A DNA stretch of 64,000 bases. Source: Mycoplasmopsis gallinarum DSM 19816. GTDB taxonomy: Bacteria; Bacillota_I; Bacilli_A; Mycoplasmatales; Metamycoplasmataceae. The notes beneath the pieces are model-generated. The model did not search any database, had not been told where the DNA came from, and worked only from the letters and a program-made list of their open reading frames with translations. Location: assembly GCF_000621085.1 (NCBI RefSeq), contig NZ_JHZE01000008.1, forward strand, positions 62,001-126,000. Reading direction: 5' to 3'. Below are positions 42,774-53,531 of this stretch, in pieces; the stretch's first letter is position 1; every line of letters begins with the position of its first letter. The position numbers and the translations under genes are program-made.

Positions 42774-43353
42774 ATTCTTTGCTTATATATCGAATTGCTT
42801 GATCAATATTAGTTTCGATATCTTTATCAAACTCAATGTTGTTTATCGCATTTTGAATTTGTTCATTTTTGAAACCAAGCATTTTAAGTGTATCTTTAAT
42901 AGTATTTATTTGTTCTTTTTGTTCATTGTTATTATTCGAAGTATTGATGTTTTTATTCATCATTTTGCTTCATTTATTTTTTAATTCAAAAATAATTAGT
43001 TTTGCAGTCTTAAGACTTAAATAAGAAATTTTAGTTAAATTTTCCATATTTTCATTAATTATTCAATCAACAATTTTCTCTCAATCGTTATCTAAAATAT
43101 TAAAAGCTAATTTTGGCCCTATGCCATTAATTGAAATTAAATCTTGAAATAATAATCTTTCTTTAAATTCCTTAAATCCATAAGTGTTCTTTTGATATTC
43201 ATTATTAATTTCTATTAAAAATAATTTAATTTTTGTTTTAGCTTCAAATCTTTCATGATTTGGAACCATAATAGAATATCCAGTTCCATAAGATTCTAAA
43301 ATTAAATTATTATTGTTTTTATGTACTATTTCACCAAATCTATATAAAATCAT
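42748..43353 (-). CDS. ruvA: Holliday junction DNA-binding protein RuvA
   Basis: 201 residues, minus strand, several TGA-Trp codons. OB-fold N-terminus (MILYRFGEIV, then LESYGTGYSIMVP), helix-hairpin-helix LISINGIGPKLAFNIL, and a C-terminal RuvB-interacting three-helix domain after an Asn-rich linker. Tetramer that holds the junction. RuvC is absent from the window; RecU (25321) is the resolvase. Confidence 0.93.
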
Positions 43354-43474
43354 TTTTTCTCCTACAATTTTTAATTGAAATTAATCGAAAAATGAAGAAC
43401 AAAAGAAAAAAAATAAAAAATTAAGCAAAATTTTGTAAAAAAAATCAGCCGTAGCTGATTGATGCATTTGCAAT

Positions 43475-43559
43475 TGGTGCGCAAAGAGGGACTTGAACCC
43501 TCACGCCGTAAAGCACTAGAGCCTAAATCTAGCGTGTCTGCCAATTTCACCATTCGCGC
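43475..43559 (-). tRNA. tRNA-Leu (TAG)
   Basis: Class II tRNA with long variable arm; acceptor GCGCGAA/TTTGCGC, anticodon loop TTTAGGC (TAG), T-loop TTCAAGT, encoded CCA. Confidence 0.95.
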
Positions 43560-43560
43560 T

Positions 43561-43616
43561 TATGCTCGTAAAGGATTTGCACCTTCAAGTATAACTTCTA
43601 TCTATAGTTAAGCATA
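43561..43616 (-). other. tRNA-like element without a D-arm
   Basis: 56 nt filling the space between tRNA-Thr (its CCA ends at 43617) and tRNA-Leu (5' end at 43559). Read on the minus strand: a 7-bp acceptor-like stem TATGCTT/GAGCATA closing the element exactly, a hairpin AACT/AGTT with a 9-nt loop, and a T-arm-like hairpin AAGG-TGCAAAT-CCTT. No D-arm and no encoded CCA. It may be a decayed tRNA or a processing spacer. Confidence 0.45.
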
Positions 43617-43692
<76 letters not shown>

Positions 43693-43752
43693 GTGTTTGC
43701 TAAACAATTATACACAATAAAAAATAAAGTCAATATTTTTTATAAAATAAAA

Positions 43753-43798
43753 TTTAATTAAAATCACAACATTAATAAACGTTGTGATTTTAATTAAA
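43753..43798. terminator. Long inverted repeat, bidirectional terminator
   Basis: TTTAATTAAAATCACAAC and GTTGTGATTTTAATTAAA, 18 perfect base pairs with a 10-nt loop, directly after the stop of the minus-strand membrane-protein gene. Confidence 0.75.
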
Positions 43799-43807
43799 TA
43801 CTATTTT

Positions 43808-44632
43808 TTATTGATTGACTTTTAAAATTTTAATTTTGTAAATTCCTTTTCACATTCAAGCAAATGCATATGGAATAGTTAAACCCATTACAACTACAAC
43901 TATATTAAGAAAAATAGTTAAAGTTAAATTTTCTCCATTAGTAAATAATGGTTTTAAGAAATTTAAAAATGGGTAAATTACTAATCTTGTATCATTAAAA
44001 ACTCTGGCTGAAACATTAATTTCTTCAACAGCCTGAGTAACTGGTAATCCAATAAAATAAATTACAAGAGCAATTAAATAATAACCTAATAAAGTTAAAG
44101 GGGCTAAATTAATAGTTCATTTACTTAAATTAATTTCTTTTCTATTAATGCCTAATAAAATAATTCCAATAGTTGGATTAATTAAATGCACAAGCAGTGA
44201 AGCAAAGAAACTTCAAGGGTTTAATTTTCCATTAAAACTCTCTGGAAAAATTAAAGTTCAAAAAACACTAAATGTAATTGTTATATAAACTGTGGTTAAA
44301 AAAGCAAATCTTTGCAAACTTTTTTTGTTAGTAAATAATGCAAATAAAAAGAAAGCAACAATCAAAAGAAAATTTGAGATATAAGTAAAATAAGAAGTAA
44401 TATCTCAAAACTCAGGGATTATACGAGGAAAATAACCAGCTTGAAAAATAAGTGTCTTTTCTTCTAAAGTTAATTTATTTAAATTTTTTAACATTAAGTT
44501 TCTTGTAACAATTCAACTAATAATTATTGCACTTAAAAAAAATAAACCCATTACAATTGAAAGTGAAAAAGTTGTCTTTTGTTTTCAATTTAAATTTTTT
44601 ATTTTTTGTTTAAATTTTAATATTTGTTCCAT
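43808..44632 (-). CDS. Polytopic membrane protein, hypothetical
   Basis: 274 residues, minus strand, whole only with TGA as Trp (at least seven). About seven hydrophobic helices. Distinctive parts: GYFPRIIPEFWDITSYFTYI, FWTLIFPESFNG, and LVHLINPTIGIILL. This recalls multi-helix mycoplasma proteins such as the DUF1600 type (F-x-D-x-T-x-x-S-x-x-T-x-x-x-N), but I am not sure of the family. Start at ATG 44630-44632; a long terminator follows the stop. Confidence 0.72.
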
Positions 44633-44693
44633 AATGAAAAAATTTTATAAAAAATATTTTGATTTACCAATTTATTATGGTAATATATTTATC

Positions 44694-44797
44694 GAAGTGG
44701 TTATAGCAAGATGGTACACCTGATCCCATTCCGAACTCAGTAGTTAAGCATCTTAGTGCCGACGATAGCCGAAAGGTGAAAATAGGGAGCTGCTTTT
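44694..44797 (+). rRNA. rrf: 5S ribosomal RNA (stand-alone)
   Basis: Recognised by GATCCCATTCCGAACTCAG (loop B/helix III) and GCCGATGATAGC-like helix IV/V. The ends AAGTGG (44695-44700) and CTGCTT (44790-44795) pair as helix I. A T-run after 44794 acts as terminator. No 16S or 23S gene is near. Confidence 0.93.
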
Positions 44798-44868
44798 TTT
44801 ATTTTCTTTTTTATATAAAAAAAATAAAACAAGCTTGCGCCTGTCATATTAATAATTATCTTCTTAAA

Positions 44869-44985
44869 TTAATTTTGAGCTTGAAGTCTTTCTGCTCTTC
44901 TTTTATCACGTGCTTGTTCTAATTGGATTTTGTGTACTCTTTTAGCAGCACGTTCTTTATTTTTTCTTCTAGTAATTTTTCTCAC
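44869..44985 (-). CDS. Small very basic protein (38 aa)
   Basis: Minus-strand frame from GTG (44983-44985) with AAAGGA 8 nt upstream, TAA at 44869. Sequence rich in Arg/Lys (RKITRRKNKERAAKRVHKI, then QLEQARDKRRAERLQ) with regular spacing typical of one RNA-binding helix. Codon use is as in genes. It resembles small ribosomal proteins in composition, but matches no bS21, bL34 or bL36 pattern I know. It sits between 5S rRNA and metK. Probably expressed; function unknown. Confidence 0.55.
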   Translation of the reverse strand: MRKITRRKNKERAAKRVHKIQLEQARDKRRAERLQAQN

Positions 44986-45016
44986 AATAAATTCCTTTAT
45001 ACGTAATAAATATAGG

Positions 45017-46201
45017 TTATTTTACCATAAGTTGATTAAATTTTGTTTTAATTTCTTCAACTTTGTTCAGTCTTTCTCAAGGTAAATCTAAATCATTTCT
45101 GCCAAAGTGTCCAAAAGTAGCTGTTTGCTCGAAAATTGGTTTACGCAACTCTAAAGCTTGAATAATTCTGCTTGGTCTAAGATCAAAAACATCATTAATT
45201 ACTTGGATAATATTTTGTAAATATTGATTATCACCATAGCCAAAAGTATCTACATAAATTGAGGTTGGTTCAGCAATCCCAATAGCATAAGAAACTTGAA
45301 TTTCAACTTTAGGTAAAATACCGGCAGCTACTAAATTTTTTGCTATTCAACGGCAAGCATAAGCTGCAGAGCGATCAACTTTAGTTGAATCTTTTCCACT
45401 AAAAGCACCTCCGCCATGTTTTGCTGCTCCTCCATAAGTATCCATAATAATTTTTCTACCAGTTAAACCAGTATCTCCAACAATACCACCGATTACAAAT
45501 TTTCCAGTTGGATTAATTAAAATTCTTTTCGCTTGTTCAAAACCATATTTGTTTAAGACAACTTTAATAATTTTATTGCTAATAAAATTTTTAAATTCTT
45601 GTTCTTCATTATCATTTGCAAAATCAAGATGTTGAACTGAAACTAAAACAGTATCAATAATAGGTTTTGAACCACTATAGTCCACTGTTACTTGACTTTT
45701 CATATCACTTTTAATTTGTTGATGAAATTTTTGATTTTCTTGATTTAAATCAGCTTCATTGATACGATAATTTTCAATTTCTTTTAATATCGCATGACTT
45801 AAAGTTAGGGCTAAAGGCATATATTCAGCAGTTTCATTTGTCGCAAAACCAAACATAATTCCTTGATCACCTGCTCCAATTTCACCATTAGATAAGTCAA
45901 CACCTTGAGCAATATCTGGACTTTGTTTTTGAATATTGATCAAAATTTGAATTTCATCATTTCATTGATTAGCTCTTTGAAAAACATCTTTAACAATTTT
46001 TTCAATATCAACATTAGCAGTTGAAGTAATTTCTCCAGAAACGACGATTAATTTACCAGAGGCCATGGTTTCAACAGCTACTCTAGCATTTATGTCTTGG
46101 GTTAAATAGGCATCAAGCACAGCATCTGAAATTTGGTCACAAAGTTTATCTGGATGTCCGACACCGACAGATTCACTTGTAAATAAATTTTTTATTATCA
46201 T
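45017..46201 (-). CDS. metK: S-adenosylmethionine synthetase
   Basis: 394 residues, minus strand. Three-domain Met[21 protein letters not shown] at the N-terminus (ATP and Mg site), [10 protein letters not shown] (the GxGDQG methionine-site loop), and [20 protein letters not shown] (the C-terminal signature). Makes SAM from methionine and ATP for the methyltransferases in the window (RsmA, RlmD). Start ATG 46199-46201 behind GAGGAG. The 140-nt leader looks like a SAM-I riboswitch. Confidence 0.96.
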
Positions 46202-46206
46202 AATAG

Positions 46207-46340
46207 CTCCTCATGTTATTTTAAAACACAAGAGACTGAAATTTCATGAGACATGTTAGGTAAATACCCCTCATCTTCCACCTTGCTTTTATTGTAGGTT
46301 GGCATGCTTCACAGTGATTAACTCAGCAACTCTAAATGTT
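46207..46340 (-). promoter_or_regulatory. S-box (SAM-I)-like riboswitch in the metK leader
   Basis: Minus-strand order matches SAM-I: P1 (46332-46339 with 46251-46259, ACATTTAG/CTAAcATGT), J1/2 AGAG, P2 TGCT/AGCA (46325-46328, 46305-46308) with kink-turn-like GA...TGTGA, P3 CCAACC (46297-46302) with AAGGTGG (46278-46284; B. subtilis has GCAACC/AAGGTGC), and a small P4 GGTA/TACC. Expression platform: CTCATG (46245-46250) can pair with the Shine-Dalgarno strand CATGAG (46210-46215) or with ATGAG of the aptamer (46270-46274). Divergent, but the order is too good for chance. Translational control by SAM is inferred. Confidence 0.65.
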
Positions 46341-46347
46341 TGAATTT

Positions 46348-46376
46348 ATTATAACTATCAAAATGAAGAAGCAAAA
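46348..46376 (-). promoter_or_regulatory. metK promoter
   Basis: Minus-strand TATAAT at 46348-46353 with TTGCTT 15 nt upstream. The start of transcription would fall just before the 5' strand of the S-box P1. Confidence 0.55.
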
Positions 46377-46443
46377 CAAAATTAAAATTTTTAATTTTTT
46401 ACGAAAAAAGTTAAAAATATGCTAATATTATTTTGCATTAAGC

Positions 46444-46517
46444 GGAAACGTAATTTAATGGCAAAATATCAGCTTGCCATGCTGACTATGGGGGTTCGAT
46501 TCCCCTCGTTTCCTCCA
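46444..46517 (+). tRNA. tRNA-Gly (GCC)
   Basis: Acceptor GGAAACG/CGTTTCC, anticodon loop TTGCCAT (GCC), T-loop TTCGATT, encoded CCA. 85 bp without a gene follow before tRNA-Asn. Confidence 0.94.
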
Positions 46518-46602
46518 TATGTTTAATCACCTAAATAAAATGTTAAAAAAATTATTTAATAAAAATAAATTTATGTATATAATTAGTTAGCATTTTATAA
46601 GT

Positions 46603-46677
46603 GCCGATTTAGCTCAGCGGTAGAGCAGCTGGCTGTTAACCAGTTGGTCACAAGTTCGATCCTTGTAATCGGCGCCA
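46603..46677 (+). tRNA. tRNA-Asn (GTT)
   Basis: Acceptor GCCGATT/AATCGGC, anticodon loop TGTTAAC (GTT), T-loop TTCGATC, encoded CCA. First of three closely packed tRNA genes. Confidence 0.95.
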
Positions 46678-46681
46678 TTAT

Positions 46682-46757
46682 GGTCTGTTGGTGAAGCGGT
46701 TAACACACATGGTTTTCATCCATGCACGCACGGGTTCGATCCCCGTACAGACTGCCA
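46682..46757 (+). tRNA. tRNA-Glu (TTC)
   Basis: Acceptor GGTCTGT/ACAGACT with one G-U, anticodon loop TTTTCAT (TTC), T-loop TTCGATC, encoded CCA. Confidence 0.95.
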
Positions 46758-46761
46758 TTTT

Positions 46762-46837
46762 GGAGAGTTAGCTCAGTTGGGAGAGCAACGCCCTTACAAG
46801 GCGTGGGTCATGGGTTCGAGCCCCTTACTCTCCACCA
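46762..46837 (+). tRNA. tRNA-Val (TAC)
   Basis: Acceptor GGAGAGT/ACTCTCC, anticodon loop CTTACAA (TAC), T-loop TTCGAGC, encoded CCA. Confidence 0.95.
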
Positions 46838-46845
46838 TATGTCAG

Positions 46846-46870
46846 AAAGCAACCAAAAGTTGCTTTTTTT
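46846..46870 (+). terminator. Terminator of the Asn/Glu/Val tRNA unit
   Basis: AAAGCAAC/GTTGCTTT around CAAAA, followed by a T-run. Confidence 0.85.
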
Positions 46871-46929
46871 CTTTTTTAATTTTTAATTGTCAATTTTTTT
46901 AAACATTTTTTTGTGTTAAAATAAAACTT

Positions 46930-47337
46930 ATGTTTAAAAAATCAGGAAAAGACGCATGAAATGTTGTTAAACGTGGCAACATGTTTATGCTTGCAATCGG
47001 TTTATTATTAGGTACAGCTTTCAACGCAGTTGTTAGTTCATTAGCTAATGATGTGATTATGGCAGCAATTGCTGCTTACTTCAAAGTAGCATCAGTTGCT
47101 GATTTAACTGCAGGACCAGTTTTAATTGGTAAATTCTTATCTGCTTTAATTTCATTCTTAATTGTAGCAGTAGTTATTTTTGTTGCATTATGATTTGGTT
47201 TTTACATTGTTAATTTAGTAAAAGCTCATAAAGCAAAGAAAAATCCAGCTCCTGTTGTTGAAGTAAAACCTACAACCGAAGAATTAATTCTTGCTGAATT
47301 AAAAGAACTTAATAAAAAATTAGAAAACAAAAAATAG
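46930..47337 (+). CDS. mscL: Large-conductance mechanosensitive channel
   Basis: 135 residues with two TGA-Trp codons. Amphipathic N-terminus (MFKKSGKDAWNVVKRGNM), TM1 with the pore-lining GLLLGTAFNAVVSSLANDVIM (family GxxxGxAFxxIVxSLVxDxIMP), a short periplasmic loop, TM2, and a charged C-terminal helix (EELILAELKELNKKLE). It opens under membrane tension, which matters in a cell without a wall. Start ATG 46930; no strong Shine-Dalgarno. Confidence 0.93.
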
Positions 47338-47348
47338 GAAAGTGAAAG

Positions 47349-47370
47349 ACGATGCAAATGCATCGTTTTT
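47349..47370 (+). terminator. Terminator after mscL
   Basis: ACGATGCA/TGCATCGT inverted repeat followed by TTTTTATTTT. Confidence 0.7.
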
Positions 47371-47400
47371 ATTTTCCATTCGTAAAAATAATGAAAAATA

Positions 47401-47423
47401 AAAAACTGCATAAAGCAGTTTTT
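47401..47423 (-). terminator. Terminator after rpmG
   Basis: AAAAACTGC/GCAGTTTTT around five bases, symmetric A/T runs. Downstream of the minus-strand rpmG stop. Confidence 0.8.
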
Positions 47424-47433
47424 GTAAGTAAGA

Positions 47434-47586
47434 TTATTTTTTTTCTTTGTGATTTGTATGTTGGTTGCATTTTGCACAATATTTAGAAAGTTCTACTTTT
47501 TCAGGATGATTTTTTTTATTTTTTTTACTGATGTAGTTTTCCATTTTGCAGTTAGCACACGCTAATGTAAATCCTTCTCTTGCCAT
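47434..47586 (-). CDS. rpmG: Large ribosomal subunit protein bL33
   Basis: 50 residues, minus strand. Zinc-ribbon form with CANC near the N-terminus and CAKC near the C-terminus; N-terminal [19 protein letters not shown] and [17 protein letters not shown] follow the bL33 pattern. Start behind GGAGG. The four-Cys (zinc-retaining) form is shown, so no zinc-free paralogue swap is needed to explain it. Confidence 0.95.
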   Translation of the reverse strand: MAREGFTLACANCKMENYISKKNKKNHPEKVELSKYCAKCNQHTNHKEKK

Positions 47587-47664
47587 TTTTAAACCTCCTA
47601 TATTTGCTAAATAATGCCATAATTATAACATTAAGAATGTTTATTTAATATTAATAAGGACATT

Positions 47665-47901
47665 TTACATTTTTTTTAATTTTTGTTGAATATTTTGCAA
47701 TTTTTTAATTGCTTTGTTAACGCTATCATAAGCAGCAGAACGAGAAGTAGCAGTTTCATTTGCTATTTCTTGATATGATAAATTTTCATAAAAATATAAA
47801 ATGAAAGCTTGTTTTTGAATTTGAGTTAAAAAATCTTGGTAAGTTTCGAATAAAGTAATAAGTTCTTCTCTTTTAATTAAATCATTAATATTATCGTTCA
47901 T
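47665..47901 (-). CDS. ylxM: YlxM-like sigma-type HTH protein
   Basis: 78 residues, minus strand. Sigma-70 region-4-like helix-turn-helix (LSYQEIANETATSRSAAYDSVNKA) of the UPF0122/YlxM family. YlxM accompanies SRP genes and in streptococci modulates SRP GTPase activity. Here it follows ftsY with a 2-nt gap, which supports that role. It is shorter than the usual 105-110 residues. Confidence 0.88.
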   Translation of the reverse strand: MNDNINDLIKREELITLFETYQDFLTQIQKQAFILYFYENLSYQEIANETATSRSAAYDSVNKAIKKLQNIQQKLKKM

Positions 47902-47903
47902 GA

Positions 47904-48956
47904 TTAATTTATTAAATCTCTTGTCATTGCATAAATAAATTTTTCTAAATCAAATTCAGCTAAATCTTCAACACCTTCACCGAGTCCAATATATTTAACA
48001 TTTAAGTCAAATTCATCTTTAATCGATAAAACAATTCCACCTTTAGAAGTTCCATCCATTTTGGTTAAAATAATTCCTGTTAATTTAGCAACTTCTGAAA
48101 AATGTTTAGCTTGACTAATACCATTTTGTCCTGTTGTTGAGTCTAAAACTAAAAGACATTCATGAGGCGCACCGGATTGAAAACGATTAATAATTGCATA
48201 AATTTTTTCTAATTCACGCATTAAATTAATTTTATTTTGCAATCTGCCGGCTGTATCAATTAATAATAAATTATAATTCTCATTTTTAGCTTTTTCTAAA
48301 GCTTGATAAACAACACTAGCTGGATCAGCATTTTCTTTTTCACTTTTAACTATATCTGCACCCACTCTTTGCGCTCAAATTTCTAATTGGCTGACCGCAC
48401 CAGCTCTAAATGTGTCGCCAGCAGCGATTAAAACTTTTTTACCTGCTTGAATATATTTATGTGCAATTTTAGCAATTGAAGTAGTTTTGCCAGATCCATT
48501 AACTCCAATAAAAATGAAAACATTTAAACGGTTATTTTCATAATTTAAATTAGTATCAACGATAGAATTATTGGTATAAATAACAAACATTTGATCAGCA
48601 ACTAATTCACCAATTAATTTAGGATCAGTTAAATTCCTTTTAGAAACTTCATTTCTAATATGGCTAATGATTGCATAAACTAATTTAGCATTAATATCAG
48701 ACATAATTAAAATTTCTTCAAGTTCTTCATAAAAATCTTCATTAATCTTATTGTGTTTTTGTTGTAATTCTAAGATTTTTAAACCAAGTGAGCTTGATTT
48801 TGATAAACCAGTTTTGTATTTATCTAATTTTTCACTTTCAGCTAATTCAATTTTGGCTTTTTCTTCAATTTGTGCAGATTTCTTTTCTAATTCTGCGCTG
48901 TCATCATCTTTTTTCTTAAATAATTTATTTTTCAAATAATTAAAAAAACCCATCAT
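47904..48956 (-). CDS. ftsY: Signal recognition particle receptor FtsY
   Basis: 350 residues, minus strand. Short acidic/basic A-domain (1-60, starting with a Lys-rich amphipathic segment), four-helix N domain, and G domain with GVNGSGKTT at 151-159, [19 protein letters not shown] and [10 protein letters not shown]. GTPase receptor for SRP-ribosome complexes at the membrane. Start ATG 48954-48956 (MMGFFNYL). Confidence 0.96.
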
Positions 48957-49037
48957 AACTCCTTGAGTAATTTATGCATTAATTATAAATTTTATATATA
49001 AAATTTAATTATTAATATATTACAAAGGATTAAAAAG

Positions 49038-50987
49038 ATGAATAAAGAAGAATTATTAGTCGCTTCAATGCGTGGAATCGCTCTCGATTCAATTAATAAG
49101 GCAAAAGGTGGGCACATCGGAATGGCAATTGGTGCTGCCAATATTACTTATAGTTTGATTGCAAAAACTTTAAATTTTTCAGTTGATAACCCTAAATGAA
49201 TTAATAGGGATAAATTTGTTTTATCAGCTGGACATGGTTCAATGAGTTATTACTCAATTATGCACTTTTTAGGTTTATTATCTTTAGAAGATATGCAAAA
49301 TCATAAATTATTAAATTCTAAAACCCCTTCACATCCGGAAACACATAATTTTAGTTATGTTGATGCAACTACAGGTCCTTTAGGTCAAGGAATTGCAATG
49401 GGTGTAGGAATGGCTTTGAGTGAAAAATATTTGGCTCAAAAATATAACCGTGCAAATTATGATTTATTTGATCACTATGTTTATGTATTGCATGGCGATG
49501 GATGTTTACAAGAAGGTGTAGCTTTAGAAGCCTTACAATTCGCTGGTACTAATAAACTTGATCGTTTAATTTTGATTCACGATTATAACAATATTCAAAT
49601 GGACTCAAAAGCTGAAGAAGTCAATGGAATTAAATTATTGAATTATTTTAAAGCAATGAATTTTGCGACTTTTGATGTAGAAAAAGATGAACCTAGCGCT
49701 ATTTTAGAAGCTATCAAAGCAGCTAAAGAATCACAAAAACCATCATACATTAGAGTGCATACAAGAATTGCCAAAGCCACTGAATTTGAGAATCAATCTA
49801 AAGGTCATCATGGAACACTAGATGAAGAAAAAACAAAACTATTTAAAACCAAATTAGGCTTAAATAATTTTGAACCATTTGTTTATGATAAAGAAGCTTA
49901 CGCTTATGCAGAAAAATTGTTAAAAAATAAGCAATCTAAATATACAGATTGATTGAAATTATTTAAAAAATATCAAAATCAATATCCAAATGAAGCTAAA
50001 GAAATCAACAATTTAATTCATGGAGAAATTGAAATAAATTTCGAAAATTTAGTTTTTGATAAAACTAATCGTCCAACTAGAGATTATATTACCACTATTA
50101 TGCAACATTTAACTAATAATCCTTATATAGTAGGGGGCTCAGCTGATTTATCTAAACCAACTCAAGTTGCCTTTTCTAAAGATATTTGAGAAGGAGGCCA
50201 AAATATTAAATATGGAATTAGAGAATTTGCAATGGTGGCAATTAATAATGGAATTAATTTGGCTTCAAATTTAAGAACGATTGATTCAACTTTCCTTTCT
50301 TTTGCTGACTATGCCAAAGCAGCAATTAGATTAGGAGCCATTATGAATTTAAATGGCGTACATATTTTTAGTCATGATTCTTATCAAGTGGGTGGGGATG
50401 GTCCAACACATCAACCTTATGATCAATTGCCAATGTTAAGAGCAATGGACAACGTGAATGTCATTAGACCTTGTGATGAATCTGAATTATTAATGGCTTT
50501 CAAAGAAGCATTTAATCCTCTTAATAAAGATAGTCAAACTTGCATCATTGTAACACGTCAACCACTTAAAAGTTTTAATTTAGTGGCAAACAATAAAACT
50601 GCTTATGTAATTCATAGAACTAATGCTAAAAAATTAGATTTATCATTGGTTGCATCAGGTTCAGAAGTTGAATTAATTTACAATGCAGCATTAGAATTAG
50701 AAAAAGAATATAACTTAAATGTACAAGTAATTTCAGTTCCTAATTTAAAAAGATTAGTAAATGATCAAGAAAGAATTAAAAAATTAGAATTAAATAAAGC
50801 TCCAATTTTAGCAGTAGAAGCTTCAAGTGATTCAATGTGATATCAATTAGCAAAATATGCTCCAATGGATGCACAATTAGCAAGCGGCTTTGGATATTCA
50901 GCACCAGGCCAAGAAGTTTATGAATTAAAAGGTTTTAGTATAAAAAATATAATTAAAAAAGTTAAAAAATTATTAAATATTGATTAA
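49038..50987 (+). CDS. tkt: Transketolase
   Basis: 649 residues with several TGA-Trp codons. TPP site: AGHGSMSYYS, ATTGPLGQGIAMGVG and GDGCLQEGVALEALQFAG with the diphosphate-Mg motif, later DSYQVGGDGPTHQPYDQL with the catalytic His. Length matches the family. Moves two-carbon units in the non-oxidative pentose phosphate branch, here probably the route to ribose phosphate. Start ATG 49038 behind AAAGGA. Single gene followed by a terminator. Confidence 0.96.
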
Positions 50988-51003
50988 TTACGTTTGTTTA
51001 AAG

Positions 51004-51028
51004 AGGAGGTGTCAAGCACCTCTTTTTA
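51004..51028 (+). terminator. Terminator after tkt
   Basis: AGGAGGTG/CACCTCTT region, core GAGGTG-TCAAG-CACCTC, followed by TTTTTATT. Confidence 0.8.
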
Positions 51029-51050
51029 TTAACCCAAAAAAATAAAAAAA

Positions 51051-51089
51051 TTAGCACTTTTTAGTTTGGAGTGCTAAAAAGTGTGCTAA
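51051..51089 (+). promoter_or_regulatory. CIRCE element upstream of dnaK, with an extra half-site
   Basis: TTAGCACTT-N9-GAGTGCTAA at 51051-51077, a near-perfect HrcA operator. A second right half-site GTGTGCTAA follows at 51081-51089. A possible -10 (TAAAAT, 51087-51092) overlaps the extra half-site. Confidence 0.92.
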
Positions 51090-51103
51090 AATAATTTACA
51101 TAA

Positions 51104-52882
<1,779 letters not shown>

Positions 52883-52883
52883 C

Positions 52884-52916
52884 AAAAAAATGAATCGAAT
52901 ATCGATTCATTTTTTT
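52884..52916. terminator. Bidirectional terminator after dnaK
   Basis: AAAAAAATGAATCGA/TCGATTCATTTTTTT around ATA. It also ends the convergent gene at 52925. Confidence 0.85.
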
Positions 52917-52924
52917 CTTACAAA

Positions 52925-53431
52925 TTAAGCCTTAATTTCTTCCTCCAGCTCAAATAATATTTTATCTACATTAAGCTCGTCTAACTTATTATAATAATCA
53001 ATTTTTAATTTATAATCTCAAGGTTTTTTTAATTGCGATTTTGATATTTTAATATATGTAATTTTCATAAACAAAATAGCAGTAGTATAAATTTCTATAA
53101 ACAATAAAACACCAAGAATAGAAATTACAGAAATAAAAAGATTCAGTTCATATTTCATAAATCAAAATATAAAAATAAGGATAATCAAAATGGAAAGCAT
53201 TGATTCAATCAGATTTAAAAAAATAAATTTGAAAGAAAAACTTTTTTTCACTAATGTTAAATAACGAATAGCATGAAAACGATCATTTCATTCATATAAT
53301 TTAAATTTATTTCTAATAAGTGCGTATTCTTTTTTTGTTTTTTTAAAAAATTTAATAATTGGCCAACTTATAAGTATTTTTAGTATGACACAAATGAATA
53401 AAAGCAAAGAGTAAATAATAATAATTTTCAT
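52925..53431 (-). CDS. Membrane protein, hypothetical
   Basis: 168 residues, minus strand, with three TGA-Trp codons. One N-terminal helix (MKIIIIYSLLLFICVILKIL), a basic cytoplasmic stretch with EYALIRNKFKLYEWNDRF, two further helices (about 70-92 and 98-122), then an acidic C-terminal tail ending FELEEEIKA. No family recognised. It is followed downstream by the dnaK terminator. Confidence 0.72.
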
Positions 53432-53503
53432 TTTATCCAATCTATTTTTATTAAGATAAATAATTTTTAATTTATTAAATTCTATTATTAAATCTTTTTT
53501 TAC

Positions 53504-53526
53504 AAAAAAAATGAGCCACAGCCCAT
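53504..53526 (-). terminator. Terminator of the 122-aa membrane protein gene
   Basis: Minus strand ATGGGC-TGTG-GCTCAT stem followed by seven T. Confidence 0.7.
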
Positions 53527-53531
53527 TTATA

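Noticed and set aside
43371..43553. A 60-codon minus-strand reading frame (VKLADTLDLGSSALRREG...)
   Set aside because: It is the translation of the sense strand of tRNA-Leu and its flank, a well-known spurious frame.
43741..43800. The 18-bp inverted repeat as a mobile-element end or attachment site
   Set aside because: It lies directly after a stop codon with T-runs on both sides and has no partner copy; a terminator explains it.
44821..44850. Terminator for the 38-aa basic gene (ACAAGC...GCCTGT)
   Set aside because: The stem has a mismatch and is short; too weak to list as a feature.
46202..46345. T-box leader for metK
   Set aside because: No AGGGTGGNACCGCG-type T-box sequence or terminator is present; the S-box-like order fits much better.
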